Positions 18,214 through 25,976 of a stretch of DNA of 64,000 nt are shown in pieces. The stretch is taken from NCBI RefSeq assembly GCF_023228165.1, contig NZ_JALOBS010000001.1, forward strand, positions 62,001-126,000, given 5' to 3'. Numbering within the stretch: the first letter of the stretch is position 1; the number at the start of each line of letters is the position of its first letter. This DNA comes from Methylomonas sp. GTDB taxonomy: Bacteria; Pseudomonadota; Gammaproteobacteria; Methylococcales; Methylomonadaceae. Made by a program: the position numbers and the translations under genes. The notes under the pieces were generated by a model. The model was not told the DNA's origin and searched no databases. It saw nothing but the letters and a program-made list of their open reading frames with translations.

Positions 18214-19101
18214 TTACAGCTTGGCCAACACCTTGGCAATGGTTTCGCCCATCGCGGCGGGGGTTGGCGCAATGGTTACACCCAATTCCTTAAGCATTTC
18301 GACTTTTTCCGCCGCCGATTCGCCGGTCGAGGAAATAATCGCTCCGGCATGGCCCATGCGGCGACCTTTCGGAGCGGTCAAGCCGGCAATGTAAGCCACC
18401 ACCGGTTTGCTCATGTGCGCCTTAGCGAACATTCCGGCTTCCACTTCTTGCGGGCCGCCGATTTCGCCTATCATCATCACCACTTTGGTGTCAGGATCCT
18501 GCTCGAATTTTTCCAGAATGTCGCGATGCGAGCTGCCGTTGATCGGGTCGCCGCCGATACCGACCGAAGTGGATACGCCAATGCCCAGAGCCTTCATCTG
18601 ATCGGCCGCTTCATAGCCCAAGGTACCTGAACGGCCGACGATACCGACGTTGCCCGGCATATAAATATGACCCGGCATGATGCCCAGCATGGATTTACCC
18701 GGGCTGATGGTGCCGGCGCAGTTCGGACCAGTCAATACCATGCGTTTTTCCTTGGGGAATTTGCTCAGGAAGATTTTGACTTTCATCATGTCCTGGGTCG
18801 GAATACCGTCGGTGATGGAGACGCAGAATTTGATACCGGCCTCGGCGGCTTCCATGATCGAATCGGCCGCATACGCAGGCGGCACAAACACGATGCTGGC
18901 TTCGGCGCCGGCCTGCTGTACCGCTTCCTTGACGGTATTGAATACCGGCCGGCCCAAATGGGTTTGGCCGCCTTTGCCCGGCGTGATACCGCCCACCACG
19001 TTGGAGCCGTAGGCTATCATTTCCTGCGCATGGAAGGAGCCGATTTTGCCGGTGAACCCTTGGACGATGATGCGAGTGTCTTTATCGATAAAAATTGCCA
19101 T
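18214..19101 (-). CDS. mtkB: malate-CoA ligase subunit alpha
   Basis: A 295-residue SucD-like subunit that begins MAIFIDKDTRIIVQGFTGK. It has the CoA-binding Rossmann motif (GFTGKIGSFHAQ), the family-typical GPNCAGTISPG, and the segment RRMGHAGAI carrying the histidine that is phosphorylated in succinyl-CoA synthetase homologues. With MtkA it makes malyl-CoA from malate, CoA and ATP in the serine cycle. The adjacent malyl-CoA lyase and sga genes are what separate this assignment from succinyl-CoA synthetase. It is 22 bp after mtkA in a three-gene operon. Confidence 0.92.
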   Translation of the reverse strand: MAIFIDKDTRIIVQGFTGKIGSFHAQEMIAYGSNVVGGITPGKGGQTHLGRPVFNTVKEAVQQAGAEASIVFVPPAYAADSIMEAAEAGIKFCVSITDGIPTQDMMKVKIFLSKFPKEKRMVLTGPNCAGTISPGKSMLGIMPGHIYMPGNVGIVGRSGTLGYEAADQMKALGIGVSTSVGIGGDPINGSSHRDILEKFEQDPDTKVVMMIGEIGGPQEVEAGMFAKAHMSKPVVAYIAGLTAPKGRRMGHAGAIISSTGESAAEKVEMLKELGVTIAPTPAAMGETIAKVLAKL

Positions 19102-19123
19102 ATTGTTTCCTTATCCTTGCGCC

Positions 19124-20341
19124 TTACAGGGAAGTAATAGTGTCGCGGGAAGCAGGAGGCTGGTAGCGACCAGCGACTACTTCGTTACGCGCCTGCACCG
19201 CTTTCTCGGCGGCTTCCGCCAGTGTTTCGGCCATGATGATGGGTAAACCGCTATCTTTAATGATCTTGCGGCCTTCTTCGACATTGGTGCCGGACAAACG
19301 CACGATCAACGGCACTTGCATGTCGATTTTTTTTACCGCATGCACCACGCCTTCGGCGATCCAGTCGCAGCGGTTGATACCGGCGAAAATATTCACCAAC
19401 ATGGCTTTGACGTTTTTATCCTGTAACACCATGCGAAAGGCTTTTTCGGTACGTTCCGCCGAGGCGCCGCCGCCGACGTCCAAAAAGTTGGCCGGCTCGC
19501 CGCCCGCCAGTTTGATCATGTCCATGGTCGCCATGGCTAAACCGGCGCCGTTGATCATGCAGCCAATATCGCCATCCAGACCCACATAACTCAAACCGCG
19601 ATCGGCCGCCGCCATTTCGCGCGGGTCTTCCTGGGTCTTGTCCCGCAATTCGGAGATTTTTTGCCGACGGAACAGCGCGTTGTCGTCGAAGCCCATTTTG
19701 GCGTCCAAAGCGACCAATTCGTCGTGCCCCGTGATCACCAGCGGATTGATTTCCACCATATTCGCATCCAGCTCACGCATGGCGCGATAGCAGCCTTGAA
19801 TCAACTTGACGGCTTGCGGTACCAAATCAGCGTTTAAGCCCAGGGCAAACGCCATTTTCCGGGCTTGAAAATCCTGCAGGCCCACAGCCGGTTCGATGTA
19901 GATTTTCTTGATCGCATCCGGGTTGTTTTCCGCCAGTTCCTCGATTTCCATACCGCCTTGTGCGGAACCGACCATGACGATGCGTTCATGGGTACGGTCG
20001 ATCAACAAACTGAAATAAAGCTCTTTGGCGATATCGGTGCCGGCTTCCACATACAAGCGTAAGCACTGCTTGCCGGCCGGACCGGTTTGATGGGTGACCA
20101 AGCGTTTGCCCAATAAGGCCTCCGCGGCTTCGCTGACTTCGTCATGGGTTTTGCACACTTTGATGCCGCCGGCTTTGCCGCGGGCCCCGGAGTGAATTTG
20201 TGCTTTAACCACCCAAACATGGCCGCCAATTTCGCGCGCCCGTTGCACTGCGTCTTCCGGACTGTAGGCCAGTCCGCCGGCAGCGATCTTTACGCCATAT
20301 TCGGACAGCAATTGTTTTGCTTGGTACTCATGTATGTCCAT
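19124..20341 (-). CDS. mtkA: malate-CoA ligase subunit beta
   Basis: A 405-residue ATP-grasp protein resembling SucC (MDIHEYQAKQLLSEYGVKI; GARGKAGGIKVC; MVEINPLVITGHDELVALDAKMGFDDNALFR; GCMINGAGLAMATMD). It binds ATP and transfers the phosphate via the alpha subunit's histidine. The pair with mtkB is the serine-cycle malate thiokinase. It lies between mcl (85-bp gap upstream) and mtkB (22-bp gap downstream), an order known from methylotroph serine-cycle clusters. Confidence 0.92.
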   Translation of the reverse strand: MDIHEYQAKQLLSEYGVKIAAGGLAYSPEDAVQRAREIGGHVWVVKAQIHSGARGKAGGIKVCKTHDEVSEAAEALLGKRLVTHQTGPAGKQCLRLYVEAGTDIAKELYFSLLIDRTHERIVMVGSAQGGMEIEELAENNPDAIKKIYIEPAVGLQDFQARKMAFALGLNADLVPQAVKLIQGCYRAMRELDANMVEINPLVITGHDELVALDAKMGFDDNALFRRQKISELRDKTQEDPREMAAADRGLSYVGLDGDIGCMINGAGLAMATMDMIKLAGGEPANFLDVGGGASAERTEKAFRMVLQDKNVKAMLVNIFAGINRCDWIAEGVVHAVKKIDMQVPLIVRLSGTNVEEGRKIIKDSGLPIIMAETLAEAAEKAVQARNEVVAGRYQPPASRDTITSL

Positions 20342-20425
20342 GCATCTCTCTCATCTATTTTTGAATTCATGTGAACATGGCGAAAGATCAAAGACGAAAA
20401 CACCCTCGCCTTTAGCCTTTAGCCT

Positions 20426-21379
20426 TTAGCCTTGTTTTTTTGCAATCGCTTCGGCGGCACGCACAATGTTATTGGCCATACGCTCGGAAGCAGCATCGAT
20501 TAAACGACCGTCCAGCGCAGCAGCACCTTTGCCTTGCGCGGCAGCTTCCCGCAATGCGACCAGAATCCGTTTGGCTTTTTCCACTTCAGCTGCGGGCGGC
20601 GTGAAGACTTCGTTAGCCAAAGCGATTTGGGAAGGATGAATGGCCCATTTGCCTTCGCAACCTAAAGCAGCTGCGCGGCGGGCACCGGCTTTATAGCCTT
20701 CGGGATCTTTGATATCACCGAAAGGGCCGTCGATAGGACGCAAACCATAAGCACGGCACGCCACGGTCATCCGGCTGATGGCGGCATGCCATTGGTCGCC
20801 GGGATAATCGGGATTCAAACCGCCGATATTGACGGTACGGGCCCGGTTGCTGGCGGCATAATCGGCCACGCCGAAATGCAGGGCTTCCAAACGACCACCG
20901 ATGGCGCCCTGTTTGGCAATATCTTCCACATTGGCCATGCCCAACGCGGTTTCGATCAGGGCTTCGATACCTATTTTTTTAGTCAAACCTTGCTGCATTT
21001 CTAGTTGATTCAGCATGGCTTCCACCATGTACACATCGCCGTAAACGCCGACCTTGGGTATCAACAGGGTTTTGATTTTGCTACCGGCCTGTTCGACCAG
21101 GTCGACCACGTCGCGCACCATGTATTGGGTATCCAAGCCGTTGATGCGTACGGACAAGGTCACGCCATGCCCTTCCCAGTCCAGGTCGTTGATGGCTTGA
21201 ATAATATTTTTGCGGGCTTGCAGCTTGTCGTCGGGCGCAACAGCGTCTTCCAGGTCGAGAAACACAAAATCCACACCGCTTGTTAAGGCTTTTTCGAACA
21301 TTTCAGGGCTGGAACCCGGTACCGCCAATTCGCAGCGTTGAACGCGTTGGGCATTGGCTTCGTATAGTGTGTGGCTCAT
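20426..21379 (-). CDS. mcl: malyl-CoA lyase
   Basis: A 317-residue enzyme of the HpcH/CitE aldolase family. It contains the characteristic SPEMFEKALTSGVDFVFLDLEDAVAPDDK, with the catalytic acidic residues, then VRINGLDTQYM and WAIHPSQIALANEVF. It splits (S)-malyl-CoA into glyoxylate and acetyl-CoA, closing the serine cycle. It is the first gene of mcl-mtkA-mtkB and is divergent from sga, whose product consumes the glyoxylate released here, across a 224-bp promoter region. Confidence 0.93.
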   Translation of the reverse strand: MSHTLYEANAQRVQRCELAVPGSSPEMFEKALTSGVDFVFLDLEDAVAPDDKLQARKNIIQAINDLDWEGHGVTLSVRINGLDTQYMVRDVVDLVEQAGSKIKTLLIPKVGVYGDVYMVEAMLNQLEMQQGLTKKIGIEALIETALGMANVEDIAKQGAIGGRLEALHFGVADYAASNRARTVNIGGLNPDYPGDQWHAAISRMTVACRAYGLRPIDGPFGDIKDPEGYKAGARRAAALGCEGKWAIHPSQIALANEVFTPPAAEVEKAKRILVALREAAAQGKGAAALDGRLIDAASERMANNIVRAAEAIAKKQG

Positions 21380-21603
21380 GTATGTATTCCTACTGGGTTG
21401 ATATCGACTGGAACATTTCCAGCCCAGGCTATAAATAAAGAACCCGTCATTTTACTTTCAGGGCAGGCAATGTCAATTGCCGTAGGCCCATGAATTCGGC
21501 GGTTTTTAACAATCCTTGCTTGCAAACGACTTGCCGAACGCCGGCAAATATGACACTATCCGGCGATTTTTAGCAGACTAAATTTATTCAAAGGAGAAAC
21601 CTG

Positions 21604-22770
21604 ATGGCGGGTCGCAATCACTTATTTATACCGGGTCCAACCAACTCCCCCCACGAAGTTCTGAGCGCGATGCATGTACCGATGGAAGATCACCGTTCGC
21701 CGATCTTTCCTAATCTGTTTAAGCCGCTGCTGGAAGATCTAAAAAAAGTATTCCGCACCGATGCGGGACAATGTTTCGTATTCCCCGCCACCGGTACCGC
21801 CGGCTGGGAAGTGGCATTAACCAACTGCCTGAATCCCGGCGATAAAGTATTGATTTACCGCTTCGGCCAATTTGCCCATTTATGGATGGACGCCGCCAGA
21901 AAATTGGGCTTCGATGTCGAAGCGCACGAAGTGGAATGGGGCAAGGGCATTCCGCTGGATGCGCTGCAAGCCCGTCTGAAACAAGACACCCATCACGAAA
22001 TCAAAGCCGTGTTGGCTACCCACAACGAAACATCGACCGGCGTCACCAGCGACATCGCCGGTGTGCGTAAAGCCATGAATGCGGCCGGCCACCCCGCACT
22101 GCTATTCGTCGACGGCGTCAGTTCCATTGCCAGCCTGGAATTCCGCATGGACGACTGGGGCGTGGACGGCGCGATCAGCGGCTCGCAAAAAGGTTTCATG
22201 CTGCCGGCCGGCGCCGCCATCCTGGCCTTCAGCCAAAAAGCCCTGGCAGCGGTTGAAACCAGCACCTTTCCGCGCTCATTTTTCTCGCTGAAAGACCAGA
22301 TGAATGCCAATAAAGACGGCTACACGCCTTACACCCCATCAACGCCTATGCTGCATGGCCTGCGTAAAGCGCTGGATCTGTTGCTGGCAGAAGGCATGGA
22401 TAATGTTTACGCCCGCCATCATCGCCTGGGCGAAGGCGTACGCCGTGCGGTTGCGGCTTGGGGTTTAACAATCTGTGCCCAGCCCGGCTTCGAATCGGAT
22501 ACCGTTACCGCCATCGTGGTACCTGCGGACAAGGATGCCCGCCACGTTATCGGCACCGCCTATAACAAATACAACATTTCACTGGGCGCCGGTTTAACCG
22601 AAGTGGCCGGCAAAGTGTTCCGTATCGGTCATATCGGCGATATGAACGATGTATCCCTGCTAGGCGCCATCGCCGGCGTGGAAATGGCCATGCTGGACAA
22701 CGGTTTCGACATTAAACCCGGTAGCGGCGTGGCGGCAGCGATTGAGTATTATCGTGCAACCGCGAAATAA
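21604..22770 (+). CDS. sga: serine-glyoxylate aminotransferase
   Basis: A 388-residue class V PLP enzyme. It begins MAGRNHLFIPGPTNSPHEVL, has TGTAGWEVALTNCL, THNETSTGVTSDI, the PLP-binding lysine in SGSQKGFMLPAG, and the C-terminal RIGHIGDMNDVSLLGAI typical of serine-glyoxylate transaminases. It converts serine plus glyoxylate to hydroxypyruvate plus glycine in the serine cycle. AAAGGAGAAA lies 8 nt before the start. It is divergent from mcl; an intrinsic terminator follows. Confidence 0.94.
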   Translation: MAGRNHLFIPGPTNSPHEVLSAMHVPMEDHRSPIFPNLFKPLLEDLKKVFRTDAGQCFVFPATGTAGWEVALTNCLNPGDKVLIYRFGQFAHLWMDAARKLGFDVEAHEVEWGKGIPLDALQARLKQDTHHEIKAVLATHNETSTGVTSDIAGVRKAMNAAGHPALLFVDGVSSIASLEFRMDDWGVDGAISGSQKGFMLPAGAAILAFSQKALAAVETSTFPRSFFSLKDQMNANKDGYTPYTPSTPMLHGLRKALDLLLAEGMDNVYARHHRLGEGVRRAVAAWGLTICAQPGFESDTVTAIVVPADKDARHVIGTAYNKYNISLGAGLTEVAGKVFRIGHIGDMNDVSLLGAIAGVEMAMLDNGFDIKPGSGVAAAIEYYRATAK

Positions 22771-22787
22771 TTAATTTCCTTAAGCTA

Positions 22788-22818
22788 CTAAAAAGGCGCC
22801 TATCGGCGCCTTTTTTTT
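22788..22818 (+). terminator. intrinsic terminator after sga (bidirectional)
   Basis: AAAAAGGCGCC-tatc-GGCGCCTTTTTTTT is a 6-bp GC stem with long A and T runs. It lies 18 bp after sga and 7 bp beyond the MFS small subunit gene on the other strand, and so can serve both. Confidence 0.9.
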
Positions 22819-22824
22819 GGCAAA

Positions 22825-22950
22825 CTAATTAAACAAGGCCAAGGCTTTTTTTAGGGTAGACGCCACGCCCCATAATAACGGCAAGGCCACGTATAGCCAG
22901 AACAACACCAACCACACTCTTGAGCCGGGCTTTTGTTTGTCGTTTTTCAT
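22825..22950 (-). CDS. MFS transporter small subunit (41 aa)
   Basis: A very short gene encoding a single hydrophobic helix flanked by charged ends: MKNDKQKPGSRVWLVLFWLY then VALPLLWGVASTLKKALALF and N. Its start overlaps the stop of the MFS gene as TGATG. Small proteins with the same FWLYVxxPLLWGV pattern are found after OFA-type MFS genes and are called MFS small subunits in annotation databases, from memory. It probably binds or stabilises the carrier. It ends in the terminator region shared with sga. Confidence 0.8.
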   Translation of the reverse strand: MKNDKQKPGSRVWLVLFWLYVALPLLWGVASTLKKALALFN

Positions 22951-24347
22951 CACGCCTCCTCCTGTTCACTACCAGGATAAATCCCATCCAACTCATCAAA
23001 TTCATCGTGCTTCATGTGATGTTTTTCATGTACGGGTTTGATCAATAAATTGCACACAAATCCCAACACCAAAATCCCGGCCATAATGTACATGGTTACA
23101 TTGTAGGCATCCGCTTTTGCCACACCTTGGTTTATCTGGTATTCCCTGATGTAATTCACCAGCACCGGCCCCAGCACCCCCGCCGTCGCCCAAGCGGTTA
23201 ATAAGCGTCCATGGATGCCACCGACATACCGGGTACCGAAAATATCCGCCAGATAAGCCGGTATGGTGGAGAAACCGCCGCCGTACATACTCATGATCAA
23301 GGCATACAGCAATACGAACATGGCCATATTACCGATCATGCCCATGCTCGGCACCAAAGCGTATAAACAGGCGCCCACCACAAAGAACACGAAATAAGTA
23401 TTCTTGCGCCCCAGGTAATCCGACGCCGACGACCATAAAAACCGCCCGCCCATGTTGAATAAACTCAACAAGCCGACGAAGCCGGCCGCTGCCGCCGGGG
23501 TTACTGTGCCTTTAAACATCTCCTGTATCATTACCGATGCCTGCCCCAGTACACCGATGCCGGCCGTGACATTCAAACACAACACTAGCCACAACAAATA
23601 GAACTGCGGGGTTTTCAGGGCTTGGTCGATATGCACATGATTTTGGGTAATCATCTTGTTTTCCACCTGCGGCGGCGTCCAACCTTCCGGTTGCCAATGG
23701 GCGGGCGGTATGCGGATAGTCAAGGCGCCTATCAGCATGGAGACAAAATACAGGCCGCCCATCACCAGAAATGCCTCCATTACCCCCACCGAACTGGTGG
23801 ATTTAAATGCATCCATCAACAACACCGAAAGTGGCGCACCTATCATGGCCCCGCCGCCGAAGCCCATGATTGCCATGCCGGTGGCCATGCCGCGCCGGTC
23901 GGGAAACCATTTGATTAGGGTCGACACCGGCGACACATAACCCAGCCCCAAGCCGATACCGCCTATCACGCCGTAACCCAAATAAATCAAGCCGATTTGA
24001 TGTAGATAGACACCCAGAGCCGCCACCCAAAATCCGCCGCCGAAACAACACGCAGCCACGAACATGGTCAAACGCGGCCCAACCTTTTCCAGCCATTTAC
24101 CGCCAAAGGCCGCGGACAAGCCCAAAAATACAATCGCCAGGCTGAATATCCAGCCTAGCGTAGTCAGCTTCCAGTCTTCGCCCGCCGATGCGGACACACC
24201 GATCACCCGGGTTAAGGGATCGTTAAAGACACTAAATGCGTAAGCCTGGCCGATGCATAAATGTACCGATAAGGCAGCCGGCGGCACCAGCCAGCGGTTA
24301 AAGTCGGCACTCGCTGTAATTCGCGACTTGCAGAAAAAGTCAGACAT
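22950..24347 (-). CDS. MFS carrier of the oxalate/formate antiporter (OFA) family
   Basis: A 465-residue, 12-helix major facilitator protein. It begins with NRWLVPPAALSVHLCIGQAYAFSVF, typical of the OFA family, and contains GGKWLEKVGPRL and the loop GYGVIGGIGLGLGYVSPVSTLIKWFPDRRGMATG, also OFA-typical. Substrates in the family are small organic acids; the position beside sga and mcl suggests a C2 acid such as glyoxylate, glycolate or oxalate, but this is inference. A 41-aa subunit gene overlaps its stop. Confidence 0.85.
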   Translation of the reverse strand: MSDFFCKSRITASADFNRWLVPPAALSVHLCIGQAYAFSVFNDPLTRVIGVSASAGEDWKLTTLGWIFSLAIVFLGLSAAFGGKWLEKVGPRLTMFVAACCFGGGFWVAALGVYLHQIGLIYLGYGVIGGIGLGLGYVSPVSTLIKWFPDRRGMATGMAIMGFGGGAMIGAPLSVLLMDAFKSTSSVGVMEAFLVMGGLYFVSMLIGALTIRIPPAHWQPEGWTPPQVENKMITQNHVHIDQALKTPQFYLLWLVLCLNVTAGIGVLGQASVMIQEMFKGTVTPAAAAGFVGLLSLFNMGGRFLWSSASDYLGRKNTYFVFFVVGACLYALVPSMGMIGNMAMFVLLYALIMSMYGGGFSTIPAYLADIFGTRYVGGIHGRLLTAWATAGVLGPVLVNYIREYQINQGVAKADAYNVTMYIMAGILVLGFVCNLLIKPVHEKHHMKHDEFDELDGIYPGSEQEEA

Positions 24348-24691
24348 AAAAACTCCCTAAGGTTGTAACGTCTTTGCCGATTGAACAGGTTCGAAGGCAT
24401 AACAAACCCCCTTAAAATCCACAACAAAGCCCTATGAATAGGTTATCAGGGAAAATCATGAAACCAAAGTGTGTGATTTCACGCAACACTGAGGCATATC
24501 CCTTATTTTTCAAGCATTTCCGATTCCTCCGTCCTAGAACGCATTGCCAAAACAGCAACCACCGACTTGAAAAATCGCTCCGTAAGCCATCACTGACAAT
24601 CTGCAATCAGTTGTTATTACAAGCTTTTACGCTTCACTGACGCCGATCCAGCCAATGCGCACCCAATTATACGGCCACCTTTACATTTCAT

Positions 24692-24707
24692 TGGCACGCA
24701 TAATGCG
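24692..24707 (+). promoter_or_regulatory. sigma-54 (-24/-12) promoter for exported protein gene
   Basis: TGGCACGCATAATGCG matches the RpoN consensus TGGCACGNNNNTTGCW at 11 of 12 or so defined positions, with the essential GG and GC 10 bp apart. Transcription would start near 24718, giving a leader of about 265 nt with the GEMM-like element. Confidence 0.75.
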
Positions 24708-24775
24708 TAGACAAAGGCGTTTGCTGATAAGCACCGGCTCGCCAGGAGGGCAGCGCCGTACCTTGTCCGCATCAA

Positions 24776-24846
24776 CATTGCCACACTCGCCGCAAGGCGG
24801 GGCCGGAAAGCCACGGATCTGCCACAGATGGCCGGGTTGCATCGAA
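24776..24846 (+). ncRNA. GEMM-I (cyclic-di-GMP-I)-like riboswitch, variant or degenerate
   Basis: The run ACTCGCCGCAAGGCGGG, then AAAGCCACGGATCT, a 5-nt loop, AGATGGCCGGGTTGC closely follows the GEMM-I consensus (P2 hairpin, AAAGCCACGG, P3, CCGGGUUGCC). The P2 (CGCC/GGCG) and P3 (GATCT/AGATG) arms pair. However, the consensus GGCAAAC at the 5' side reads GCCACAC, GACGCAAAGCC reads GCCGGAAAGCC, and the 3' GGGUUGCCG reads GGGTTGCAT. These are ligand-contact and P1 positions, so binding may be lost or altered. It sits downstream of a sigma-54 promoter in the leader of an exported-protein gene. Confidence 0.6.
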
Positions 24847-24982
24847 GTTTTCGTAAAAGCCGCATGTTAAAGCACCAACAGGGATAGCGCCGCAACATTC
24901 GGTTTGGAAATTTTCGAATAGCGAAAACAGTAACTGTCAATTCGCCCCAGTACCCAAACCAAATCTTTAGGAGAATCAACGC

Positions 24983-25789
24983 ATGAACGACAAGTTTAAA
25001 TTCACAGTCCGCACCACATTAATTGGCGCAATATTATCGCTGGCCAGCGCCAGCGCCAGCGCTGCCGGCGCGGTTAGCATTCATACCTGGACGGATGGCG
25101 ACAACAGCGTGGGCGCGGGTGAAACCATTACCTCCAGCGTATTCAACATGGCGGACTCTGCCGGCGGACGCGCGGGCTGGACCGGAAACCCATCGCTCAA
25201 TTATTCCGGCTGGGGACATGCCGTCAAATGGCTGGCCTTTGAAGTCACAGCCCCTAATCAGAGTGTAAGCATTACCAGTAGCACATTGTCGGGCAACCGG
25301 GATTTCGGTATCACCGCATATGCCTCCAACGGCGCGTTCGATGGCGGCACGGGCGCAGGAGACGGTACACCGCATAGCTACAATGCAGTTGGTGCGCTTG
25401 GCGACGATGGCACGACCTGGCTGAACGGTTCCAACGGTAACATGCTGCAGACCCTGGCTTATGTAAACGGCGGCGCAGCTCATAACGGCAGCGAAACCGA
25501 TTGGGGCGAAACAATTAACAGCGGCGTCAACCAAGTTGGCGACAACACTTATTTTTCGGCGGTTTCCGGCAGCTTCGGCGAAAATTTTGCACAATTGGTC
25601 TTCGATAATCTGGCTCAAGGCTGGTACACCGTTGCGTTCGGCGGTGCCAACAACTCTTTGACAGGCTTGGCTTCTTCGGAACTTTCCGTTTCCGTTAACG
25701 CAGTACCGCTACCCGGCGCCGTTTATCTGTTTGGCTCCGCCCTGGCGGGTTTAGCGGTTAGCGGCCGTCGTAAATTCAAGGCAGCTTAA
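24983..25789 (+). CDS. exported VPLPA-CTERM protein, Trp-rich
   Basis: A 268-residue secreted protein. It has an N-terminal signal peptide ending near ASASAAGA, and a C-terminal sorting signal VPLPGAVYLFGSALAGL followed by GRRK, the VPLPA variant of PEP-CTERM, which exosortase normally recognises. Tryptophans are unusually frequent (about ten: IHTWTDGD, GWTGNP, SGWGHAVKWLAFE, TTWLNGS, TDWGET, QGWYTVAFGG). It resembles the exported protein at 30005 (shared ITV/A-Y, YTVxxGG and NISAVP/SVNAVP layout). It is 188 bp upstream of a MauG-like peroxidase gene. Function unknown; surface-attached substrate or partner of that enzyme is proposed. Confidence 0.8.
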   Translation: MNDKFKFTVRTTLIGAILSLASASASAAGAVSIHTWTDGDNSVGAGETITSSVFNMADSAGGRAGWTGNPSLNYSGWGHAVKWLAFEVTAPNQSVSITSSTLSGNRDFGITAYASNGAFDGGTGAGDGTPHSYNAVGALGDDGTTWLNGSNGNMLQTLAYVNGGAAHNGSETDWGETINSGVNQVGDNTYFSAVSGSFGENFAQLVFDNLAQGWYTVAFGGANNSLTGLASSELSVSVNAVPLPGAVYLFGSALAGLAVSGRRKFKAA

Positions 25790-25897
25790 AGGGCAGCTCT
25801 AGCCTAAGAGCCTGCTCAATAATACTCGCGAGCGAATGAGTCGCCCGCATGCGATAGAACATCGTCGCATGACAGTTCAAACAAGGAATCGATAGCG

Positions 25898-25945
25898 TGT
25901 GCCTCTGCCTTTCAAGCGAACGGTAGAGGCATTTTCGTTTTTAGC
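25898..25945 (+). terminator. intrinsic terminator/attenuator upstream of peroxidase gene
   Basis: TGCCTCTGCC-tttcaagcgaac-GGTAGAGGCA followed by TTTTCGTTTTT is a 10-bp stem with a U-tract. It is about 110 bp after the exported protein gene and 32 bp before the peroxidase start, so partial read-through would set the ratio of the two products. Confidence 0.75.
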
Positions 25946-25976
25946 TTATTCAGATCAAAAATTCCCGGAGCGCTCC

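Larger units (their letters stand above)
24348..24982. other. 635-bp intergenic region with sigma-54 promoter and riboswitch-like leader
   Basis: This separates the MFS gene from the first exported VPLPA-CTERM gene, and has no convincing coding frame. It contains a good -24/-12 promoter (24692-24707) and a GEMM-I-like leader (about 24776-24846), both listed separately. Confidence 0.6.

Noticed and set aside
25034..25618. 194-codon minus-strand frame
   Set aside because: Antisense to the exported VPLPA-CTERM gene, which has both signal peptide and sorting signal.
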